This document shows, piece after piece, positions 25,301-34,000 of a stretch of 64,000 bases of DNA. The translations under genes and the position numbers were made by a program. The stretch comes from Oryzias latipes. Its lineage: Eukaryota; Chordata; Actinopteri; Beloniformes; Adrianichthyidae. Under the pieces are notes generated by a model. That model did no database searches. It was given only the letters and a program-made list of their open reading frames with translations, and was not told where the DNA came from. The first letter of the stretch is position 1, and every line of letters starts with the position of its first letter. The stretch is from contig NC_019881.2 of assembly GCF_002234675.1 (NCBI RefSeq), forward strand, positions 17,052,494 to 17,116,493, written 5' to 3'.

Positions 25301-27392
25301 TCCAAAGCTTTAAAAAGAGTAATTTGGAGTTTGTTTTTTAAGTTGAAGACGTTTCGCAGAAGACATTCTCTCCAGCAAGACTAAAAAAGTATGAAATCTA
25401 GTATTTAATCAAAACCAGATCATTTCTCTTCCAGACAAGCTGAAAAGGGTTGACCTGACTGCCAATGAGATTACTGCCATCGATGGCACAGCTTTCATAG
25501 GCCTTCCTGAACTCGAGGAGCTGGTTGTCCGACAGAACCACCTCACACAGCTGCCGGCGCTCCCAGAGACCATGACTCTGATTGATGCCAGCCACAACAG
25601 CATCGGCTCGAAGGGAATCCATAAAGAGGCCTTTAAAGTATGTAGTTCTGTCTCAGACATACATCCCTGCTGATCGAAGCAAAAACAATTTTTTTTTTTG
25701 TTATCTTAGATGACTTAAGAATGAGCAGCACTTTTACCCGACCAATCATTCACAAATTTTGTCTTATCATTTTACAGGATATGACGGGCTTGCTGTTCCT
25801 CTACCTAACAGACAACAACATTGATTACATCCCAGTGCCTCTACCAGAGAGCCTGCGATCTCTACACCTACAGGTCCTCCAACTTGAGTCTTTTTTTGCC
25901 TTATTAGCTGGATAAAATGAAATGATTGTCCTGCATTCCTGAGACTTTTTTGGCTTGGTTTAATGTCAACGTTCCTAAAGCCTTAGTCACAACTGCCCTA
26001 ACGAGTGGATAGGGACTGTCTGCAGGCAGAGAGCGGGCAAACCCATATGGAGCACCCAGGGGGCCCACTGTAAATATCAAGCTTGTAGATCGCTCATTAA
26101 GCCCGTAGAGCCAGAATGTTCATGCATACTTTTTTTCAATGGGCTTGCTGCAAGCAATGGGTCATAGCTTACACCCATACAACATACAAGGGTATGAAAG
26201 GGTACACACATGTAGGGTGTATAGATTTTTCATTTTTTTCAACTACCCCTAATCCAGGGCACTGCGCAAGGGGCCTGTTTAAGTGGGTGCTATTACTGCG
26301 CAGCCTGAGGTTTAGAACTGAGGAAATCAGACGGAGTGTAGTATGTGTGGGAATCCTCCAGGCACTATACAAGCACTCTGACGACTAGTGTGGCATAAGG
26401 GCATCGTATGAAAGCATCACCCATACGCCACAAATGTGTGGAACTTAGATCAGCCGTTCCATTTCATTGACGTCACTTGAGGTGGTCGTACGAACCTCAA
26501 GCTAACTACAAGACACGCGTGCGCTCCCATTAAGATTCTCCTCCCTACAACCCTCTGCGGGCCCAAACAACCGAATAACCCCCACTACCAGTGCAGGTCG
26601 ACCCCCGTGTGGGTGACTGAAGAACATACACGCCAGTCATTTGACACGCATTTAGCCCATGGTGTTCACACTGGACAAGTAGGGAGGGGCTTCTCTATCT
26701 TTTTCTACTAGCACATTTCCACAACCTATAATTGGAAGAGGATTGATCCGAAAAGTCGTGCAAATCAGTTCGGAAACAGTTTAGTTAATTAATAGCGTCC
26801 TCACAATGGCAGATATGGATTTTACCATCATGTCAGGAGAGTGGCTTTGGTTTATCTTTATTTGAAAAATGTCAGGCTTATCACCACACATGGGTTCAAA
26901 CCAGCTATTTTCTGAGTTTGAGTTTCACCGCCTGTTTCATACGTCACTACCAAATCCAAGTCCCTGATTGGTCAAAGTTTGACCTGGTTTAGCTGACACT
27001 TCAATGGCCCTGCATTTTGTAGATAGAGCCTGAGTTAGTTTGTAAAAACTTTGCATGAACGAGAAAATTTTGCGCTGTTAGACTTTTTATTGGATGTGTA
27101 TGTAGCTTAAAACGTTACTTGATCATAAACTTCAGCGATTCCTTTCACACTCCTTACATTTTAAGTTTCTGTTAAAAAAAAAAAAAGGCTTTGTCTAAAT
27201 AACTGTCCTCTTCTGTTGCAGCGTAACAACATTCAAATGATGCACGAGGACACATTCTGCAACCTGAACGACTTTAACTACATCCGAAATGCGCTGGAGG
27301 ACATTCGCCTGGACGGCAACCCCATCAACCTTAGCAAGACCCCACAGGCATACGTCTGTCTGCCCCGTATACCCATCGGGAACCTCATTTAA
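10349..27392 (+). CDS. epyc: Epiphycan (DSPG3), class III SLRP with expanded Ser-Gly region
   Basis: Nine coding exons: 10349..10534, 20752..20905, 21203..21679, 21933..22109, 23444..23575, 25090..25248, 25435..25637, 25778..25873, 27222..27392. All phases agree and give 584 aa, against about 322 aa in human. Epiphycan is a secreted dermatan/chondroitin-sulfate proteoglycan of cartilage matrix. Exon 1 encodes a signal peptide and a Tyr/Asp/Glu-rich stretch typical of sulfated SLRP N-termini. Exons 3 and 4 encode a Ser-Gly-rich domain with about 35 SG dipeptides beside acidic residues, suited to glycosaminoglycan attachment. Exon 6 carries the class III cysteine cluster C-X2-C-X-C-X6-C. Exons 6-9 encode about seven LRRs, ending [19 protein letters not shown] as in epiphycan. 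A micro-exon between 23575 and 25090 cannot be excluded. Confidence 0.93.
10690..11130 (+). repeat. Dispersed repeat family K, copy 2
   Basis: Inside epyc intron 1. Contains the blocks AAAGTCTATGTAAAAGCGCG, a 'GAACTTTGACCAATCAGGAA' block, ATGACACCAAGTCTATAATA and TTTCACACCAAGACTCTTC, each with counterparts at 61,515-61,935 and, in part, at 5,268-5,470. Confidence 0.55.
11800..12660 (+). repeat. Interspersed repeat family R, with terminal hairpin
   Basis: The stretch shares blocks with 40,645-40,925 in the same order: CTG-CAAGGACCA, then ACCAAAACACAC, then ATCCAAA-GAA, then CCRCAGGACCT. It ends in a nested hairpin: GCCCCCATTTTGA (12601-12613) pairs with TCAAATGGGGGC (12641-12652), and inside it CCTCACT (12623-12629) pairs with AGTGAGG (12634-12640) across a 4-base loop. 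No coding content seen. It lies in epyc intron 1. Confidence 0.5.
14344..14480 (+). mobile_element. MITE family H, partial copy
   Basis: Starts with AAAGACCCACTCCAATCATC and continues with the 'AAAAGCATTCCCAGTGG...ATTATGCCG' block seen in at least nine other places in the window. The 3' half is missing. Lies in epyc intron 1. Confidence 0.6.
15941..15965 (+). repeat. (AT)n microsatellite
   Basis: About twelve uninterrupted AT units in epyc intron 1. Confidence 0.9.
16289..16570 (+). mobile_element. MITE family H, short complete copy
   Basis: Bounded by inverted ends: AAAGACCCTCTCTGGTCATC on the left and GATTGGAGCGGGTCTTC on the right. The interior matches the family blocks, including 'CTACAGAGCAGCAGGAGTTTATCAG'-like wording. 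Lies in epyc intron 1, about 100 bp left of the foldback element. Confidence 0.65.
16684..20318. mobile_element. 3.6-kb foldback DNA transposon with about 670-bp terminal inverted repeats
   Basis: The left end TACGGTGGCCCTGAAGTGCA is the exact inverse of the right end, which closes with GGGCCACCGTA. Both ends are flanked by the 6-bp direct repeat GTTTTG (16678-16683 and 20319-20324), a target-site duplication. The inverted arms run about 16684-17353 and 19650-20318. They contain an A-rich array of 'ACATTTCAGAAAA' units and a matching GGTCACCCGGAAGTAGTTTG inner edge. Between the arms are two transcript-like modules. The + one starts near 17383 with a short ATG exon and donor at 17424/17425, and has AATAAA near 17992. 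The - one has AATAAA near 18446. No transposase was recognised. It sits in epyc intron 1. Confidence 0.85.
22297..22760 (+). repeat. Dispersed repeat family K, copy 3
   Basis: In epyc intron 4. Has GTTCACACCAGACACATG, then TATATAAAAGACTTGGTGTC, then a 'CAGAATCCCCGATTGGTAAA' block. The same order and wording recur in the other K copies. Confidence 0.5.
22876..23264 (+). mobile_element. MITE family H, complete copy
   Basis: Bounded by TTAAAGACCCACTCTGATGA on the left and its inverse, TGATCAGAGTGGGACTTTAA, on the right. TTAA lies at both outer edges, which may be part of the target site. About 390 bp, no coding content. In epyc intron 4, just upstream of exon 5. Confidence 0.75.
23774..24705 (+). 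mobile_element. MITE family P with another inverted-repeat element nested inside
   Basis: The outer ends are a degenerate inverted repeat: GGCTATGTCAGAATTCCCTC on the left against GAGGGAACGCGGACACAACC on the right. Both also share inner CTCACTATTTT and AGTGCCC/GGGCACT blocks. A second element, 24074-24579, is nested within. Its ends begin CTAGTGAGCAT and share an identical 18-bp ATTGACTGTATATGAGAA in inverse orientation. The layout shows two successive insertions in epyc intron 5. A related outer element is at 36934-37359. Confidence 0.65.
25985..27110 (+). repeat. Repeat-derived intronic block in epyc intron 8
   Basis: Between the coding exons ending at 25873 and starting at 27222. The distal part (about 26640-27060) contains GTTCACACTGG and 'AAGTCCCTGATTGGTCAAAG' blocks in common with repeat family K. 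The proximal part is unlike its surroundings (GC-richer, short direct repeats such as CATACAA) but was not recognised. Confidence 0.35.
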
Positions 27393-28112
27393 CCACACGC
27401 GTACCTGCACACAACCATATGGACACGAGTTTGTACATACGACCACACAGACTACAGTGATCTCACCTCTCATATAAGCCATGTGTTGCAATAGATTTTT
27501 TTTTTTTTTACCTGTACTGTCAAACATGCTGCTTATACGTGGTACAAATGTATTTAAAAAGGTTTCTCATCATCACTTAAGTGATTTCACTTTTTACTTT
27601 ACATCTTCCTGTCCTTTTGTTTTGGGTAAACGAAAAAAAAAAACACAAATATTCTCAAGACTCAAATGTTCAGCAACTTGACTAAATTCAGTTTAGTAAA
27701 TATGCTCAAAAGCAAAGTTTTATGTTCTGTCCTTCCAAACCAAACATTGTTTAAATAAGTTTTGTAAAAATCAAAAAGTTATATGAAGAATATTGACTAA
27801 CACTTCTTTGTGATCTATAAGTTTTATTGAAGCTGGATCTTAATGACAAAAAAAATTGAGTATATTACGCAATAAAAAAAATGCATTTAAACACATCAGT
27901 GGTTGTAAAGTCTGTACTGTAACATAACACATGAATTATGATGACTGGTTTTGCCATGAACAACAGCTTGCACCAAGAACTCTAACATCTAGGGTCAGAC
28001 TTTTGTTTGATTTGGGAAGGAAAGGCTGGGTTTTGGGGGTTATTTTTCTTGGGTAGGGTTAAAGATAATGCAATTAGCCTTCTATTGTGTGCTGTGTACC
28101 AAAAAACAAGTA

Positions 28113-28166
28113 AATAAAGTCATTTTGAGAACCCTTCCCAACTAGGAGTGGCTCAACGTTTTTATT
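28113..28166. terminator. Convergent poly(A) signals of epyc and the trihelix gene
   Basis: AATAAA on the + strand at 28113-28118 would end epyc with a 3' UTR of about 0.75 kb. TTTATT at 28161-28166 is an AATAAA on the - strand, about 95 bp past the stop codon of the leftward gene. The two hexamers are 43 bp apart, so the two 3' ends should abut or overlap. Confidence 0.5.
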
Positions 28167-28258
28167 AATACTATAAAGGTGACAAAAAGGAGGATTTTGA
28201 CTCTCTTTGGCTTAAGAAATGACTTACGATCAGCAGAAAAAAAGGGGTTAGAAATGGA

Positions 28259-30288
28259 TTAAATACCCTCAAGAAGTTTTTCAAACAAATAAAGAAGTTG
28301 CTTTTTTCTGTCGGTAGTCTCTGAGTTCACAGCCCCGCTGCTTCCTGTTTCCTCCTCAGCTCTTGCGGGTTCTGTAGAAGTTCTGTTCAGGCTTGCTTTT
28401 TCTTTTTCCAGAGCGACACGCTCGTTGTGGACGACGTCTCTCTCCTTGTCCAGTATCACCTTCTCCTTCTCCATCAGGGCCCTCTCCCTTTCAATGATGG
28501 CCCTCTCTCTCTCCAAGGTGGCCTTCTCCCGGTCCAGCAAAGCCCGAGCTCGCTCCAGAGCGGCGAGTTCCCGGTCCAGTACCGCCTTCTCTCTACGCCA
28601 TAACGCCCGCTCTCTGTCCATCTTATGGGAATCATTGTTCCTCCCGTCCTCCTTATCGAAAACCTCCAGCGTGCAGCCCTTTGTCAACCCGCTTCCCTCC
28701 AATGTTACCGCTTCCTCTCCATCTTCGTCTCCGCTTAACGTAATTTCAATCTCAGGCCCGCCAGCTATCAAATCATTAGCCAAAGATATCTCTGTGACAG
28801 GTGCCCTTCTCTTCCTGGGCCTGCACCTGGGCAGGAAGTCACCATTACTGGAGTCATTGGGGGCTGTGAGGATGGGAGCTTTTCCCTGCAGTCGATCGTG
28901 CAGGGCATCATCCATCAGGGAGAACAGAAACCAGGTATTAGGGCACTCTGTCACCCCTTCTGGAGGATACTTCAGCTCCTGGAGAGAAGAAGGAAGGGAA
29001 AAATAAGCACTAAATTCCTTTCGCACCAGTAAATAGAAAATGTTTCTATACCTTATATCTCTTTTTCAAGTTTTCCCATTTTTTAGATGCTTGATAGTGG
29101 CTCATCTTGCACTGCAGGCCCATATGTTTCAGGATGGCACTACAAGAAGAAATTATTTTAACACAACAAATGCTGAAAGGTTTGTCAGGTAAACTGATGT
29201 TTTTGGTCCTCTCTCTAGCAGATACATTAAAAAAATAAAAAGAACTTATAGCAAACTTTATTTACATTTGACTCAATCCAGTACGTCTGCAATTTTGTTT
29301 ATTTATTGTTTTCTGAAAGGTGCTTTGTCACAAACATCTTGTATTTCATTTTTTTTCCTTTTTTATTTTTTCTATTTGGGGCTTAAATTAGATAAAGGTT
29401 TAAATTACGAGAAGGTTAATTTGCACCTTGGTATGAACATGAACATGACAGAACATAGATTTACATACAGTAAACTAACAAAAGAAATGAATAATTGCAG
29501 CCAGAAGGAACAAACAAATAATGTTAAAACAAAAAAAAATCACAATTTAGTAACACAAAGTTTATATTTTAAGGATACATCAGCTTTTATCTTCATTACC
29601 TGAAATTTAAAATTTTAAAGAATGAAAAAGAAAATAAAAATAAAGCAATAATTCAAAGAGCACAAAGTGTCATCAATATTTAAAAAAAATATGAATAAGT
29701 CTTTACGTGGTTACATGCTTTAATGATTTTTAAATGTCTATTCAAATCTAATCAATCTTTATTTATAAACAATTTTTACATAGATCCCCATATGGGTCTT
29801 ACACAATAAATGAAATAACGTAATAATCATACCTCCACGCCCACATGGAGGCATATCTTTTTCCTGAGAAGAGGTGATCGTTTGAAGCCCTCAGCTTCAC
29901 GAATTCTTCCACTTCTTCGCGCTTCACTGAATGATGAAGTAGGAAAGTCAGGACAGTGAAAACATAACTGTCCACCAAAAGAGAAATCCTTGTGATGTTA
30001 GCAAAGTAAAACCACTAAAGATAATGAAGAAAAACTAATAAATACTTTAAAAAAATAAAAAGACCAGTTATAAAAAAATGTCTTAATTTTGGGTTTTAAA
30101 CATCTCATGCCGAACCTCATTGAGGAGGAGTCTTGGAAGGACACTAAGCTAATTCCTAACGTTTGTTGTTAGCTTCGTTTCTCACTTCTAAGACCTCAAC
30201 GCTTACTTTTATAGGTGAAATCCACCGGAATGGAGTCATCGTCTTCGTTGTTGGTGTACAGGTGATCTTGATGTTCTGTTGTTTCCAT
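28259..30288 (-). CDS. Myb/SANT-like (trihelix) DNA-binding protein with C-terminal coiled coil
   Basis: Four coding exons on the minus strand: 30288..30207, 29926..29833, 29139..29052, 28978..28259. Phases agree and give 327 aa. Residues about 20-110 resemble a Myb/SANT-like or trihelix DNA-binding domain: a charged helix (REEVEEFVKLRASNDHLF), a Trp pair (MWAW), then KMSHYQASKKWENLKKRYK. A short acidic and basic linker follows (RPRKRRAP, a likely nuclear signal). Residues about 205-285 form a long coiled coil built from repeating RERALxxREK units. Proteins of this shape occur in teleosts, some derived from domesticated transposon genes. I do not recognise a named orthologue and assign no target. 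It is head-to-head with the first WWE gene, whose start is 716 bp away. Confidence 0.75.
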
Positions 30289-30975
30289 TTCACGTTCTAT
30301 GTAGGTTTCAGAACCAAGGGCCCTTAGTAGGGGAAGACCCTTATTTTTTGTGTTCCTTCTTCCAAGGGAGCATACTTTCTTCTTCGTATCAAGGCGGTTT
30401 ACAACCGATGGGACAAAGGGGTATTAACGCAATATTACTGCCATCTAGCGGTAGGGCGGTAACTCTCATGTTTATGCTAAAGAATCTTCTTTTCTTTCAT
30501 TTAAAGTTATAATAAATGCAAAATTAAAATCATTTCTAGGTCAAATATGGGGATAGTTGCAGAAGAGTTGTGGAAAATGGGGAAAAAAGCTTTTATTTCA
30601 AAAAAATAAAGTCACTACTGTATAGTCAACGGCATTGATGAGTGTAATTGTAGCGATGCTTGATTACCCCCACCTAGCGCTAAGGCGGCCACTTTTCAGT
30701 TTTAGGTAAATAATCTTATTTTGTTTAGTCATAAAAATATTTTCTTCTGGGTTGCTTATTTTTTATTTATTTATTTATTTTTATTTTTTGGTCAAATATG
30801 GAGATTGTTGCAAAAAAGATTTGGATAATGTGGTAGAAAAGCTTTGTTTTTTATTTGTTTTTATTTTCTTTGTGTTGTGTTGTTGGACTTGTTTCCACCA
30901 CATGTTTATAAGTGGGCGGGGCTTCCTTCTCACCGTCAGATTCATAGACGGCATTTAGAAACGGCATGTGGAAAG

Positions 30976-30987
30976 GAAATCGAAAGT
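30976..30987 (+). promoter_or_regulatory. ISRE-type element upstream of WWE gene 1
   Basis: GAAATCGAAAGT fits the interferon-stimulated response element core GAAANNGAAANN and lies within GGAAAGGAAATCGAAAG, 17 bases before the ATG at 31004. It is therefore in the core promoter or very short 5' UTR. It suggests regulation by IRF/STAT factors, in line with the PARP12/ZAP-like architecture of the gene. Motif match only. Confidence 0.5.
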
Positions 30988-31003
30988 CTTTTTTAAAGCA
31001 GCG

Positions 31004-34000
31004 ATGGCGACTGCTTACGGTAATGCACTTTTAAATTTGACTTTTGAATAACCTTTAAATTGTTTATGACATTTATTTTGGAAAAAAATGAATACGTTTT
31101 TACGTAAACATATATTCTTACTTAACTTTGTTGTCTTTTGTTTAATTTCAGTATGTCTCTAGATGATTTGAGTATAAAACAAAGTATAAAATGATCATTT
31201 TAAAAATAAGTCCGCAATAAATTAAAAATTGAATTAGATTAATATCATCAGAATATCCGGGGTTGTTTTTTTTTGTCAATCAATACTTTGACGTGAACAA
31301 TTTTAGTTTCGTTTTTGTCCGTAGAACGTAAAACTTGGACTAACTTTTAGTTTCTGAGTTTCTCAGGAAATTTCTATAGTATAAAAAATATTCAAACCTT
31401 AATCGTAGTTGTTATATATATTTGTTTTAATGAATTTCTCACAAAAGATACTGTTTAGCGACAATGATTAGATGTTTAATTTATACCAGCAGGGGGCAGC
31501 AAAGTAAATGATTTAGACAGAGACCCCGTAAATCTGCATATCTGGGGCCTCTAGGTGTCTTACAAAGCCATTGTGTACATTAAACACAAATTTGATGTAC
31601 TCACCTTCTTTCCATTCTGCACCACAAGAAACTAAAATCATGTTCTTTGAAATTTTATTTGATTAATTTTCCAGATTCTGCTGATGATTTGAGTGGGAGT
31701 GATATTTATCAGTCTGAGCCTGACAGTGACACATACTCGATTGACAGTGACAAAAACTCGATTGACAGTGATGACAGAAATCAGGTATGTTTACTTTGTT
31801 TGTTTTTTTGAGAAAATGAAAAGAGGATGAAAAGTCACAAGAAACTCCTCGTTAACTCTGTTTGCACAAGAGGTAAACATATAATTTATATTTTAAGGGT
31901 AAGGACATAAAACCCTGCAAATATTACAATAAAGGTTACTGCAAGAATGGGAAAGCCTGCTCCTACTCGCACATCTGCAAGTATTTTGTAAAAGGAAACT
32001 GCCGCTACGGATCCAAATGTAGACTTAACCACACTGTTGGTGGCGGGGCTCCTTCTGGAAAAAGCAGATCTCAAAGTGAACCAACAAGCTGTAAGAAAGT
32101 TTTTCTATTATGATGTCTCGTACAATAATTGGTTAGTTGCTTTAAAATGGCTTAGATTGTTCTCTTTGTTTTTGCTGTTGTGTCTTTCTTCTTGTATACC
32201 TAAATGTTGAAATTTAGGACGTCTAAGTTTTTTATTTGCATTCAGGTCCAAAACTTACTGACGGCCGATACTACCAGTGGCAGCTAAATGGTGGAAATGG
32301 TTGGAAAGACATTGAAAATGATCACATCCTTGAGGCCCAGTACTCGCTGCCGCACACCAAAAGTATAAAAATCTACAACACAAAATATGGGTAAGAGAGA
32401 GCATATAAATTCAAGTGCTTTCTTTGTTATTATGTCTTTATTCAAGTTGTTGGGAATGTGGAGCAGGCAAAAATATGCAGTTTGAAAAAAACATTTGTAG
32501 CAGTGACGTAGGTGCTTTATAGCCAGTGGGCCACAAGCTCCTTGCTCTGCTCTATTCTGATGCATCCACTTGTAAATGAAGGGACTCATTAACATCTTTC
32601 TTTTCCCTGTTCGAGCCGGCATCTGGCTCAAAACGGTACTGCTGGATAGCTCAGATATTGATCACCATGTTTGTTGTACCACTAATGTTAGGTTGGGGGG
32701 TATGAGAGGCTGTAAGCGAGTGGGAGAACGTGTAAAACAGAGGGCTGTCGGGATGCAGGGGCGGGCTTACCTCACGGCAGAAGTCCCGCCCACAACTCAG
32801 AGTTGAATTTCTAATGAACTACTGCCCCTCTGCAGAAACTATGTCCCATAAAACAACATTTTGGCTAAAAATCATAATTAAAAGACCACTGAGAATGTTT
32901 GAAAGGCTGATCATAGTGCAACTTTAATTTTTCCTTTGTTTTGTCTCTGCAGGGCTGTGAGCATTGATTTTAGAAGGATTGCAGTGTATGGAAAGAATGT
33001 GAGAGTGAGGCGTTTGGATGACGGTAACACTGTGTGGGCGTGGTACTGCTTACTGCGACGTAAGTGGATCAAGTATGGAGAAAAAGTGAGGGACTGCCCC
33101 ATTTGTTTGTTTTTAAATTTACCTGAATTATTTTTAACTAAAACTCAAATTAGCTCCAGATTTGTATAAAGGTTGTTGTGTTGTTGTCAGAATTCAGCAG
33201 GCGACCCCTGTCCAGTGAAGAGCTCTGACATAGAGAAGAGGTTCCAGAGTAACCCATCAGGCTCTTTCTCATTCAGTATCGGCGGTCAAACAGTGGAGAT
33301 TAGATTCAGAGGTGAAACTTTTTCATTTGTTGAATTGAATTCACCATCATACTGTACATTTCTTTAACCTGTTACATCCTTTGTCAGGTATGTTTCAAGT
33401 TGGTCAAAGCAAAAAGAGGAAAGTCGCTCGACGGCCGCTGTTCAGAAACCAGCAGATGACCAAACAGTGAGTGTGTGTGTGTGTGTGTGTGTGGGGGGGG
33501 GGGGGGGTTAGATGTTATAGCTGGGCATCTAATACCAAATCATTTCTAAAACATCAGTAAATATAGTAACCAATCATGATGATGATGTGGGAGTATTTAA
33601 ACCCGAGCTGGACGTTCTCAGCCAATCAGGTGCTCTGTACAATTTGGGCTCCAACCTCCCTCAATGCCCCAGCATAAAAGTAAAATGACTTTCTGTGCCA
33701 AACAATATAACACTGAGCTTCTAAATTAAATTAAAACACTTTTGGTTTTTCTACGGAGCCCCTAAAGGGACACCAGGGTAAAATAAATGAAAAAGTACTC
33801 GTTTCTCGTGTGCAGTAGATGGTAACCGATGGGTGTCGAAGTACCTGGTGCTGCCTGCCAGCGATTGAGGATCAGAGCTTCTCTGTTGTGCCTGTCGGGC
33901 GGCGCTGCCGAGAGAGAGCGATGAGTTCAGGAAAATCTTGAAAAAAATGAGCGTTTTAAAAACATCTATGACAAATTTTAAATCTTAATTATCATGTTCA

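Noticed and set aside
28425-29006. 193-aa open frame on the + strand
   Set aside because: Ser/Leu-rich antisense shadow of the coiled-coil exon of the minus-strand trihelix gene.
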